Source of the DNA: Bifiguratus adelaidae
Taxonomy: Eukaryota; Mucoromycota; Endogonomycetes; Endogonales
Assembly (NCBI GenBank): GCA_002261195.1
Contig: MVBO01000067.1
Span: 1 to 64,000 of the forward strand
DNA length: 64,000 nt
Reading direction: 5' to 3'
A program made the position numbers and the translations under genes. The notes beneath the pieces were generated by a model. It was given only the letters and a program-made list of their open reading frames with translations. It made no database searches and had not been told where the DNA came from. The first letter of the stretch is position 1; every line of letters starts with the position of its first letter. Shown here one piece after another: positions 42,707-54,523 of this stretch.

Positions 42707-45700
42707 CTACGAGAAATCTTGATTGGATTCGCGAATAATGTTTGTGATTTCACGTCGCTCGGCCAACCATTTCGTGAATGGCATCATAGCACCCACGGTT
42801 CCGTCCGTCTCCTCATCAGCACGATCTTGAGCATCTTCCGCCATGTCCAGCAAATAGTTGGCAAAGACAATCAAGTAAAAGTATCGAAGGAGATAATTGA
42901 TACCGACGGCGTGAATACTTGCCCACTTGGGTCCTGTGGGGTCTGTCTGCTCTACGCGCAGCTTGTAGTCGTAGATGGCACTTCTTAAGTTTTGCATATG
43001 ATCACAGAGATTGATTGCCTGGTCCGCGCATCGTTTCGCTAATTTCCCGTAACTGAGAGCTCCAACCAGTTGAAGGATGATTTTGTATTCACCATTGAGA
43101 TAGCGAGCTCTTGCGTCAGTGTCTTCATCTTGAGGATTAGGCGATGTTACTATGCCTGATGCTATTGACCTTGATCGACTTCGTGAGAGGCCTAGGTTGT
43201 CATTCGGCCCAGCCTCGCCAACACTTAAGGAAGCATCAAGCTGCATGGATGATGTGAGGCTGTGGACAGACGGGTTATTGAGGATCATGCGAATCAATGT
43301 GGCAATCGTTTGGCCAGTTGTTGTTCTCCCGCGGCTAAATGGAAAGCGCATACGTAAACCGATGACTCGTCGTCATTCACAGTCTGATCACTCACCCCAT
43401 TTGACAGTTAAAGAGAAGATCGTCTGTATCAGCAATCCCTTGCAGACGTTGCACCAGCATATCAAATACATCCGGTATCGGAGATTGCTCATCGGTGCTA
43501 GAAGCAAGCTCAGGCAAAGGCATCAAACCGCAATTGTCCACTCACATTGGGATCCTCAGGTAATCTACGCGGTATCCTTCTTCTATCATGGAATCAAAAA
43601 TGTCTTTGGGGGTCTCCACATCACAAGCCTGAACCGTTTCCCATACCGGCTGGGGTAAAGAATATGGGTATCTCTGTAGCCGTGAATTCACTGTTTTATC
43701 ACTTACCACAATGGCATATCCGCCTTTTTCGACGACTTCCTCATCATGTAGCAAGATCCGACCCTGATACTTTCGTAATTCGTTCAACACGTCTCCCTTC
43801 ATTCTGTTCTCCATCGACTCAACACGCTCACGTGCAATGCCAGTGGTTTCGAGATTCTTTAGTGGATCTTGAAACAATCTCAGAACATAGGGTTTCTGCA
43901 TGGGTATTAATATTGTGGAGCAAGTTTGATATGCGGAACATACCTTGTTCACATAAATCACGGGCTCTTCTCGCAAGCACGTCCACAAAACTCGCCTCTT
44001 CCCTCCTGGACCGGCATGCATCCGCTTCAGCACTTTCTTGACCGCATCTTTGGTTGGCATGGCGCAACCACAGATATAAGGCGGATCCATAGTCTCATCT
44101 CCACCAGTTTGATTTATATTGTCTTCGGTGGAAACCTGGTTGATGTAATTGAACACAGTTCGAATTTTGCTGAGAGGCACGCGCCTGAAATTTGGCGCTC
44201 CTTCAATCTTCTCCCGCAAACTCATCTTTTGGCAGCCAGGGAAAGCGTCATGTTTGAGAATCGTTTGTTGTCCCAAAACGGCCCCAGATCTCTTGTTGAC
44301 AACATCCACGACTTCGCTGCTCAAGGCGACACCATCTCCCAAAGAAGCCTTTTTCACAGGAATCAACAGGCGCATGTCGGGTTTCCGAAGTTCTTGCAAG
44401 ATTGTCTCCAACTCAGGATGTTGCTCGTACCACCGTTCGAAGCTTTGCAAATGCTTCAAATCATCCGGATCGGCTTGTTCAAGGTAACCTTGAAAACAGA
44501 TGAGCATAGCGTATCGCTTTAAAGCGCTGACGCCTCTGCGGATTGCATTGGTCCGCTGCTCTTCACTATCCGCACTCTCCGCCTGGTTCCGAAAGTCTTC
44601 AATGCAATCACGCAAGTTTAGGTAAGCCGCACAAGAATCGACGACTTGGTCGACGATACGCTTGCACTCTAAGCCGTCCCTGATGACACGCAGAAGAGAA
44701 TGCACGATTTGGTAATTGCTCTTAGGCGGTTGGAAATCATAGAGCCTATTTGCCTCATTGAGTGAGGGCGTAAACGGTGTGCGTTGTGTCTGAAGCCAGC
44801 GAGTGATGAGAACGGCAATTGCCGTTCCTGTAGCGATGTGAGTTTAGAGGTGTTGAGCTCTTTGGAATTCAGTTCACTTACCGACCGTGGATCGTCCTAG
44901 TCCAATTTGGCAATTGCTATGAGAAAAACAATAGAATCAGTCTCATCTCCCAAGGAAATCCATCAATGACCACATACACAATAATCCTTGCGTCACGCAG
45001 ATCCAAGTGACCTATAAGTTGTACAATCTCATCAAAATCGCGAAGTTCTGGCGGTTGTTCCGCAGTGATTGGAACACGCTTGTAATTGACCTTCATCGCG
45101 TGATGATCTTCATTGGCGGTATCGGAATCTTCAGTGATCTCCGTATCGAACTGCACTTGCTCCATGACCTCTTTGAACGTCAAAATGTTCTCGGGAGATA
45201 CATCTTCCCAGATCGGTACTACTTCTCCATTAGAAGTCTCTGAATGCAGCAAGATGCGACCGTCGTAGCTCAACACTTCATTGATAACGTCTTCCTTCAG
45301 TTTCTCTTCGAGCATCTCGAGCCTGGTTCCTGTAATGCCACGGTATGATTTGATGTTGCGGAGCGTATAGTACTGGTCTCGGAGCACATAGGGTACACCC
45401 TGAAAAGGACTTGAGCTTTTGTCCAAGCTTTACTCGTCATTACTCACATTAATGTAAATGATGGGCTCCTCGCGCAAATTAATCCACAGAAATTCTGTGG
45501 CATGTCGATGGTGTCGCTTATGTATTGTCTCAATCACATTCTTCACGCCTTGAAAGTTAGGTTGTGCAACAGCATAAACGTGGGAATGGCGAATGCTTCG
45601 AAAATTGGATGCACCAGGAATGTGTCTCTTCACATACGGAAGATCGGCAGATGCTTCCAGCGACTCTGATAAACGTGCCAAAGATGCGTCATTCACAGTC

Positions 45701-47992
45701 GTGGATTCATCGGTTGTTGGCGTGCTGGCCTCTTCGTTGCGCCAATAATCAATCTTGAGGATCGTTTGACTGACAAGAACAACGCCATGTCTCTTGTCAA
45801 CAACATGGCGCTCCAACTCATTCGCGACAACATCGGATGCACCATACTGCAAGCCAAGAAGTCCATGCCCGCTTCCGTAGCGCCATCCTTGGCCCCAATT
45901 CTCAATGACACCTCGCTCTTCAACACCGCCTCCAAGTCTCGACAAGTCATCTACCGGTCGAAATGAAGACAGCTGAGGGCCTTTGTAACGCATCCGCTCC
46001 AACATGGACCAAATCTCGCTTCGTTCCTTGATCCAGTCACTGAAGGCCATGCGAAAATCCTCTTCGGCATTGGTGCTGACGTATGACGTGAACGCCAGCA
46101 GAAAGAAGTATCGTTCGAGTCCGACGAGCGCCTTGCGCAGATAATCGGCGCTTCCGTTCTGTTGCTCTGTCGTATGTCGCACACGGTTCATCAAGACATC
46201 TTCGCGAAGGTTGATGACTGCGTCACCTAAACACACGATTATTAGCGACCATGCGACGAACCCTTCTGCACATTTTCACTAACATCGATCAATAACCACA
46301 TCGAGGAGCTTCTTGTTGAACGCTCCATTGTCCAGAACTGATGTGAGCCCGACAATCCATTGATAGTTGCCTTGTATAGCAGCCTTGAGACTGTCAATCA
46401 TCTTGCCCCTCGCCAACGCCCACTCAATCGCACTGCGTGGAGACATTTTCGACTTGAGGCCTAGGATTTAATACATCAGGAACGCTGGGTGTTCATAACC
46501 AAGCTAGGCTAATCTCACCTTGTTCGAGAACGTAAACAAGTCGCAGTAGGGCCTTGTTCTCATTTCTGGCTTGTTCTGCTTTCTCTAAACCTCGATTGAC
46601 AGTATCGTGCTGTAAACCCATCATTGAACTGCCAGAGGAACTACGGGTCATTTCGTGAGACGATTGGAACTTGTTTCGAAGTTTGGAGAGACTGTGTGAG
46701 GTGCTGAGGGTTAGTGGACTTGAGGTATTGCTTCTGCTCGATGTCGTTTCAACCAAATGTGCAGACTCGGCGGTGTGTATTCGCCTATGACTTTCGGGTA
46801 CTGGTGAATTGCTTGCGTTGAACGTCGACGTCGTGTAGCCAAGGATGGGGAACGGGTCAGGCTCGCCTTGGCGCAGTAGCTGAGTGCGTCTGAGAATCAA
46901 TGCCACTACCATGCCGAGCGTTGCTAGAATAAGGCCAAGTTATGATAAACGATATAGTAACTGCAGATGGCTTACTCCTTACAACGCCCATGCCGCAGTT
47001 GAAGATGAGAAGATCTGCAGGATCAAGGCTGCGAATGATGTTGACGTACTCATCGAGATAGTGATCTTCAGGTGCTTGTTCAGGGGATATCGGTATCCGG
47101 AAATACTCTACTCTATAACCTTCATCCTTGAATTGCTGAAATACTGGCCAGACTTAGTAAGGCTCGCAAGCACCTGCTAGACATTACCTTCGCGCGGAGT
47201 GCACACGACGTCGGCGGCGATCCAACATGGTACTATGGATCCGTCAACTAGACAAACATTAAGCGATCTTAAGCCACGGGCCGAGCGGGCGACTTACCCA
47301 ACTCCTGATGGACAAGCAAGAGACCGCCATTGCGTCGAGCTTCCTTCTCAATATCGATCTTGAGTCGCTGTTCCATGGCCTCCAGACGTCGCGCTTCTAT
47401 ACCCCAGTAGGCGCGAATGTTTTCGAGTGGAGTTGACTGATCGCGTAAAACGTACGGGTACCCATTGATATAGGCTAGCGGTTCTTCCCGTGTGGAAAAC
47501 CTAATAGACGATGAGATGATGAATCCTTCAAGGTTTGCACACAGACCATGTACAATTTTTGCCTTCGGGGGATTTGGGATGACAATTGAGGACAGCGAGA
47601 ATGGTGGATAATCCAAGCGTCTAAAATTGATCTGTTAACCCAGACTGCACCAGACATGGTAAATGGCATACCGTAGGTTGGGCAACACCAAAAACATTAA
47701 GATCCACCATTCGAAAGTTGGGAGCCCCTTGCAAGTGAAACTCCAGATTGGCATTTAATCCTACATGTATCAGGATCAACCCGTTAAGGCGGCGTCAAAT
47801 AATCTTATTCCACAGCTTACCGCTGGGAAAATGATCCATTTTCAAGATGGTGTTTCTACTCAAGACGGAACCTTGACGATTCTTGACAAGCGGTCCCACC
47901 ATTTTCAAGAGTTGACGCGGTTGACGAGGCGTATGCTGTCCAGCTTTAGGCACCATGCTTTGTTGAGGCAACGAGGCCTCATGCTGAGACAT
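42707..47992 (-). CDS. Paladin-like protein with three phosphatase-type modules
   Basis: A large multi-exon gene, start Met at 47992 (MSQHEASL), stop TAG at 42707-42709, with many introns near 50-80 nt. Three related modules follow one another, each with: a segment like VLSRNTILKMDHFP, VLVSQTILKIDYW or VLGQQTILKHDAFPG; a GAPNFR/GASNFR and VAQP-type strand; an FSTREEP / INLREEP / TCLREEP strand with AYING / IYIN / IYVN; and YVLRDQ. Each module ends in a candidate Cys-x5-Arg loop: CGMGVVR (around 46960), CQIGLGR (around 44910) and CQMGRGR (split by the intron near 43405-43345). The architecture matches the paladin/inositol-hexakisphosphate-phosphatase-like family, probable antiphosphatase or phosphoinositide phosphatase. 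Exons 1-4 (47992-47821, 47760-47672, 47620-47547, then from about 47510) keep phase; the other boundaries are approximate. Confidence 0.82.
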
Positions 47993-48201
47993 GCTGTTGT
48001 TGTATGACGTATTCTCCGCGAAATAGCCAAGAGGCGGCTCTAGCAGGAGAAAAGGAAGAGCCGTGAAGACAAGAGGGAGCGAAGAGCCAGGAGCCAAAAG
48101 TCAGCGCACGGACAGAACGGTTACCATAAAAGGTGATGCTCATGGACGCTTTCCTCTGGAGGTGAACACACATTCAAGTTTTTTCATCGTTACTATACAC
48201 T

Positions 48202-49760
48202 TTACAAGCGACGGTCAGGGGTATCTTCGGAATCGCTAACGACGGCTACAATGACGCTAATGTCATCTGATTTACCACCCTGCAAATACATGAGTGTCGT
48301 GCGAAGTCGCAAGACGCACACTCACCTGATAGTGGAACCCTTCCTGGACGGCTCGGCTTTGAAAGGGTGAACTAGGCGCTCGCGTATCTTCAGCCACACT
48401 TCTCGCTCGCAACGCCAATGCCTCAGCTACCACTTTGGGATCTAGCTTGGCATTATGTCGTCGGTCAAGGTTGACGGTGGCCAATTGTTCATTCACTTCG
48501 TCTAGAATATCCTCGTCAAAGAGATTGTCAAACAAGCCATCGGAGCCGACGACAATGATGTCGTTCTTGTGTAGCTTGATGGTGAATTTCTAGCGACATG
48601 TTGAGTCCAATTAGTGGCTGTATGATCTTGCATACCTCTGCACTGCCAGGTTCATCTTGACTGTTTGGCCCCAGCTGATATGGAAAATTAAACGAGTGCT
48701 GCTGCTCTTCTGTTCTAAAAATGTATTCGTGATTGCGAATGATGCTCAGGCCACAATCGCCGAGATTAGCAATTCGCAATTCGTCCTTGCGTAGAATAGC
48801 TATAATAGCGGTAGTCGATCCCAGAATACCCTGATCATGCGGTTAGGCTCAGGAAGCTTTGGAGCACACATGGCAATCACTACCTCCTCCCGGGCTTCCT
48901 GCGAGCTTTGCTCGTAGCTCCTCTGTAATATCATGACAGGATCCGCCTCGTTATATTCGTAAAACCGGTCATCTTCAATATTGTCATACTTTTCTAATTC
49001 TTCGTAGCACTGATGCATAAGCTTGCGACTGTACAATGCTGAATTGGCGCCTAGGAACAAGCGTCAGGTTGTATCAAACATACTGAGAGCACGAGCACTC
49101 ACCCTTCACCCCTTTCCACCCACCCACGCCATCCGCTATACCCACTGCGTCGTACCGCTCAAACCATGCGTCTTCTCCATTATCAAAGCTAGAGTAATGC
49201 CTGGTGGGAGTGAGGGGCGGACTAGGTACGGAGGCAGACTCCCGACGCGGTTTCGGATAGGCAGCTGTCGCATGACTGAGGATATAATGAGGTTGATGTT
49301 GAAAAGTAGTGACAGGTTGAAAGTAAGGAACCGGATTTTGAAGCAGTGGTAATGAATGACGAACAGGAGAAGGATTTTTGTCGGTTGAGTGATTCGGTTC
49401 AGTGGCAGTAGTGTAGACTGAAGTTGTGGCGGATGGTATGGGATCAGCAGCTGAGGCTGTATGATTATTTAAAGTAGTTGAGATAGAGCGTCCCGAACGA
49501 CCAGCACCGGGAAGAATAGCCGCAGCCTTCACTTCATTTCGTCCAACCAAGGGCAAAGTCATAAAACTCTGGCCTAATGCTGTGCCCGAAGACGGGATGG
49601 ATGTCGCGGAAGGCAGGGCACCATAACTATGGACACTGGATAACCGAGAGAAGGCGGTGCGCTCGATGCAACGGTGAAACAGTCGCGCGTTGGTTGGCCG
49701 TCTGCCCACTACTAGCCGACCATATCGGCGAATGTCGAACGATATCACGCGCATAAGCAC
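48202..49760 (-). CDS. PTC7: PP2C-type protein phosphatase, PTC7-like (mitochondrial)
   Basis: Metal-dependent Ser/Thr phosphatase. The first exon is 49760-49103 (219 codons plus one base), starting with MLMRVISFDIRRYG, a basic, Arg-rich amphipathic-looking leader suggesting mitochondrial import, then a long Pro/Ser/Thr-rich low-complexity region. Catalytic motifs appear in order across exons: VGIADGVGGW, then ANSALYSRKLM, GSTTAIIAILRKDELRIANLGDCG, IIVVGSDGLFDN and the late GGKSDDISVIVAVV (metal-binding Asp region). This set is that of the Ptc7/PPTC7 branch, which controls coenzyme Q and mitochondrial protein phosphorylation. Several short introns interrupt the gene; the stop is TAA at 48202-48204. 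Confidence 0.88.
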
Positions 49761-49928
49761 ACGTTAATATGTGTAGAGAGCATATACAACTCGCTACGCG
49801 CTAACCTCCGCCGGGTCAATGAGAAAAAGCGTCACACTTTTTGAGGTTGCGCGATTTCTCTATCAAACGCTTTATGGGCATATAACTGTATGTATCGTCT
49901 TACGGTCTCTCCTCTTGCATGTCTACAT

Positions 49929-51788
49929 CTACTCTTTGAGCAAGCTTGTACCAGTCATCTCTACGGGGACATCAAGACCCATGACGCGGAGAATGGTGGG
50001 CGCCACATCGCACAAGGCACCCTCTTGACCTTCGACAAACTTGTACTTGTCAGTAGCCATGACAAAGGGTACGGGTGAGCACGTGTGGGCGGTGTGAGGC
50101 GTCTTGAAGTCATCGGAAAGCATTTTCTCGGCGTTTCCATGGTCGGCGGTGACAAAGAGAATGTATCCATGCTTCTTACAAGCCTCATAAATGGTGTTGA
50201 TACCAGCGTCTGTTCATTCAGGTAAGCAAAACGCTTTTGTCACTCGCACTCATCATGCTACTTACCGGTTGCTTCAACACCTTTGATGGCAGCCTCATAT
50301 ACACCAGTATGGCCAACCATGTCCGGGGGGGCAAAGTTGCACATGACAAAGGGATATTTGCCGGTTGCAATCTCTTCGGCTACCTTGTCGGCAACAGGTT
50401 GAGCACTCATCTCCGGCTTCTTGTCATAGGTTGCCACCTTTGGCGAAGGAATGAGGTCGCGGTCTTCCTTGTCGAATTGAGCTTCGGTACCTCCGTTGAA
50501 GAAGAAGGTCACATGAGCATACTTTTCAGTCTCTGCGATGTGACATTGTGGAATGTCATTCTTGGCGAGCCATTCGGCGAGCACATTGTCCATAGTCTGG
50601 GCTGGGAAGGCGACCTTAAAGGGGAAATCGGCCTTGTATTGGGTCATGGTCGTGATTTCCTAGGCGAAATATGAGATGACCATGCCCCCGTCCGGTACAA
50701 GACCAACTTACAATGTCCTTGGGTATAGTAACATCAAATGGGGGAGGCGATACGCCGAGCGTCTGCGTGATCTCACGCATGCGATCAGACCGGAAATTGA
50801 AGGTGAAGATGGTGTCGCCCTCTGCGTCGGCCAATCAGTTACCATATCAGGAAATGGCACCAAAGAAACACTTACCTTTGATGCATCCTTCGTCGGAAAG
50901 GATGATTGGCTTCAAAAATTCATCGGTCTCATTTTTCTCGTAGCGAGCTTCGATGGCCTAGTCATAAAGCGGACATTAGAATTACTATCGCGCAAGATCG
51001 GCGTATAAGCCGAAGCCAACGTACCTTGAGACCATCGTCAGCCTTCTCGCCCTCACCGTGCAACAAGGCGTCGGTGGCAACTTGAACACGTTCCCATCGC
51101 TTATCACGGTCCATGGCATAGTAACGGCCGACGATAGTGGCAATGTCACCGTAACCTAACTTATCGATGGCCTCTTGCAATTGCTGATAGTACTTCGTCG
51201 CAGATTTGGGGCTCGTATCGCGACCATCACCAATAAAGTGAATGTATGTGTGAGGTACCCCAATCTCCTTCGCTGTCTCGAGCAGATGGATCAAATGGTG
51301 AATATGGGAGTGAACACCACCATCCGAGACAAGTCCGAGAAGGTGCAAACGACCGTTGCCATTCTTGGCGCGCTCGAAGCAAGCCTTGATGTTCTCGGTC
51401 TGTCCAAAGGCCTTCTTCTTGACGGCAAGATCGATACGGACGATATCCTACAAGATCGACGCGTTTTCAGCCCAAAGCTTCTTCCCCAACAAAATTGAGT
51501 CAACCTTCAACATACCTGATAGACCACCCGTCCGGCTCCAATATTTAAGTGTCCCACTTCGGAATTGCCCATCAATTCGTCAGGAAGACCGACGGCGAGT
51601 CCGTGAGCGGCAATGTTTTGGTAGGGATACTTCTGCTCAAAACCCGACATGGTCGGTGTTTGCGCGTTTCGAATGGCATCACCCCTATCATTCTCCTCGA
51701 GAGACACCCCCCAGCCATCAATGCATACGAGGCACACCTTCTCTTGAGGTGATTGCTTCTCTTTTGGATTGGATCCACCTCCAGGCAT
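49929..51788 (-). CDS. Cofactor-independent phosphoglycerate mutase (iPGM)
   Basis: Converts 3-phosphoglycerate to 2-phosphoglycerate in glycolysis using two Mn2+ and a phospho-Ser, without 2,3-bisphosphoglycerate. Start Met at 51788 (MPGGGSNPKE); CLVCIDGWGV holds the first metal-binding Asp, and MGNSEVGHLNIGAGR holds the nucleophile Ser. Later motifs are GLVSDGGVHSHIHHL, IHFIGDGRDTSP, TFNFRSDRMRE, MCNFAPPDMVGHTG and LFVTADHGNAEKM, ending in DVPVEMTGTSLLKE. At least seven exons with introns near 50-70 nt; the reading is continuous with no missing motif. iPGM is the usual form in many fungi and bacteria. It lies divergent from the DNA polymerase alpha subunit gene across 182 bases. Confidence 0.95.
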
Positions 51789-51924
51789 GGTGCAAGATTG
51801 AGAGATTGAATCAAAAAAGATGAGTTTTGCTGTTCGAGGGCACTGATACGCAGTCACATGATACGTCATCATCATTTAGTGTCGAGGGTCGGGTTAGGTT
51901 GCGCGATTTCAAGGCGCGTCCTTT

Positions 51925-51932
51925 TTTCGCGC
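51925..51932 (+). promoter_or_regulatory. E2F/MBF-like element before DNA polymerase alpha subunit B
   Basis: TTTCGCGC fits the E2F consensus TTTSSCGC and resembles the fungal MBF/SBF core. It lies within a T-tract and CGCGCGCG run, about 40 bases before the start codon of a DNA-replication gene, the expected kind of target for G1/S control. Not tested. Confidence 0.5.
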
Positions 51933-51970
51933 GCGCGTCTCTTACTTGCTTTAGTACCTACGCCTTACAA

Positions 51971-54376
51971 ATGACGGTGCCAGACCTACGCGCGGAAGTA
52001 GAAAGTACGTTCGACCTCCAGGACGATAGCGCTGCCGTGACGGAGTGTGAGTAGCTGTGTGGTCAACGAGACGAACCGGTTATCAAACCATACTATAGGC
52101 ATGGATATCATTCACGCGTACAGTCTGGATCTGGAGAAGCTAAGAAATAAGTGGGAGGCCTTCGTCCTCAATGGTATGCAAGGCGAAAACATATCTAAAC
52201 CGACAGTGGATCTGTTGAAGCACTTCCGAGCCAATTTACAAAGCGAAGCTCAAGATAGTCTTCGCAACGCCACGAAGCTGAATACGCCATCTCGTCTCGC
52301 GCTAAGAACGCCGAACAAAGGGAACAAACGTACGCCGAACCAAATCTATAACGCGAACAGCTTAGGTGGCTAGTAAGTGGCGACTAAAGGTTTGGCAACT
52401 AAAGGTATTGATGTTCGATTGCAAAGCATGGATACCCTCAGCCCAGACACTCCGTCGAGAAAAAGACCGAGCTCGGCTTTTGCCACACCAGAGAGCAAGA
52501 GAAGGTCCTCTGGTGCGGACTGGAACTCATCACCATCCTCGTACGTGCACGCAATCAAGGGTACTGTTCTCAATACTCATTTGCCTCGTTCCAGATCGTC
52601 ACCCTCTGCTAGCAGATCTAACAGTTCCAAGGCAAAACTCACTTTGAACAGCCATATATCACTTCGATCTCCACTTAGCAGCGCCAACGAAGCCCAGGTG
52701 AGGCTTGAACTTGCGCAACAACCGACCGGTAGATTCAAGTATATGTTTGAAAAACTGACCGAAAAGTCAGAAGGTTGGTGATGCCGAATATTGATTTGTT
52801 TGTTGTGCTTATCCTGTGGCCAATCTATTCCATAGGCTTGGATGATCGCATCGAGTACTTTGCGGATATCATTTCCAGATTCCATGAAGTTGAACAACTT
52901 TCAAATCCTTCACATCCGAGTCAAGTAGGTATTGCTGGCAAGTGCTTGGTCAGATGCTTACAATTGCTTAGGAACCAGTGACCTATGTGGGAAGAATTTG
53001 CAATGAGGATGCAGAAGGTCGTCTCAAGGATAATTCTGTCGTCCTCGAATCATCGCGAAGAATGGGCGCCGGACGCCGCGTGAAGGTTGATCTATCGGCC
53101 GTTGGCGAGTATAGTCTTTTCCCTGGACAGGTCGTGGGAGTCGAAGGCACCAATCCTACCGGCGACTTGTTTCACGTAACCAAAATACTTTATGTAAGTA
53201 TCATCGAAGTCAACAAGGTCCAATCCTTTAATTTTCTCTTATAGCCACCTTTACCGCCCGTGTCGGTTCATGATCCTGATGAACTTGAAGGTTACAATTT
53301 GTCGGGCCAACCAGTTACTATCTTTGTAGCTGCCGGTCCTTACACCTCGACAACCGATTCAAAGGAGCCAACGCTAGACTTTGAACCCTTTAGAAGATTA
53401 GTCGATATCATAATAGATGAGGCACCCGACGTCGTTATACTGGTAGGTATGCTGTCTTGTGAGTGATGGTGATCTAATTGCTGCCTCAGCTTGGTCCATT
53501 TATTGATCAGTCTCACCCTTGCTTTCAAGTCGACGAGTCAGATCCGGAAAGAGGGGTAAAGAGAATGGCCACGATTGACTCCTCCCTTGAAGACATATTC
53601 CGGCGCAATATATCGCAAAATCTCGACAGGATCCGTGGACGTCACCCGAAAATTGAAGTTATTCTCATTCCTCATACTCGTGATGTCTTTCAGACATACG
53701 CTGTATTACCTCAGCCGGCCTTCGATCAGGCACTCAGAGAATCTCTAGGCCTCGACAGATCCATAAAGTGCTTGAGCAATCCAAGCATGTTTACACTGAA
53801 TGAAGTATGTGTTGGTGTATGTACGGCGGATACCCTGTTTGGCCTCAGCAGGGAGGGGGTACCAAGGTAAGCATCCAGAGTGTGTAGGGCAATAGTCAGT
53901 TCGCTTGACAATGATACTTATCCAAATCTAGCGTGATGCCTGACCGTATGGGACGATTTTGCAAGCACTTGTTGCAGCAGCGAAGGTAAGCCCATGATAC
54001 ACAGCCGATGGCGATGGTAATTTCAGCATTACAGCTTCTACCCATTATTCCCACCAGCGGAAGGTGATAACCTTAATTTTGAACATCTTCCGCAAATGCA
54101 AATGGACATTACTCCAGATGTATTGATCGTGCCTAGTCAGCTCACGCCTTTTGCAAAGGTGAGCCAAGATGGTGGTCGTTGAGGATGGTGAATTGACAAA
54201 ATGTTATCCAACAGGTGGTGGACAATGTAGTCTGCATCAACCCTGAAGCAGGCGCTAATGGCCAAGCTAAAGGGGGATATGCGAAACTAACCATAGCTCC
54301 ATTAAGCAGACAAGAAGATGGTACTTTTGGAAAGGACGCCAGAGTTTATGAACGACTTCGAGTAGACTTTGTATAA
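51971..54376 (+). CDS. POL12: DNA polymerase alpha subunit B
   Basis: Non-catalytic B subunit of the polymerase alpha-primase complex that starts Okazaki fragments. Several exons; the first are 51971-52046, 52099-52365 and 52405-52777 or so, with a 39-nt intron (52366-52404) between the last two, in phase. The N-terminal region is Ser/Pro rich (TPSRLAL, SPDTPSRKRPSS). Then come an OB-fold region (EPVTYVGRICNEDAEG; PGQVVGVEGTNPTG) and an inactivated calcineurin-like phosphoesterase region (VTIFVAAGPYT, ...DVVIL, LGPFIDQSHP, VILIPHTRDV, CVGVCTADTL), ending with QMQMDITPDVLIVPSQLTPFAK and VVCINPEAGA. All canonical blocks are present in order. Stop TAA at 54374-54376. Confidence 0.95.
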
Positions 54377-54523
54377 CACGCTGGCACATTGTGAATAGCA
54401 CCATTGCCTTAAATAGACATCCGCATTGACCGGACTAGCATTGAAACTTGCCGAGAAACCGCTCAATTCAGCTACATGCAAGCCCATTAGGGCACTTTGA
54501 CACTTCTCATTACAGTGTTGACC

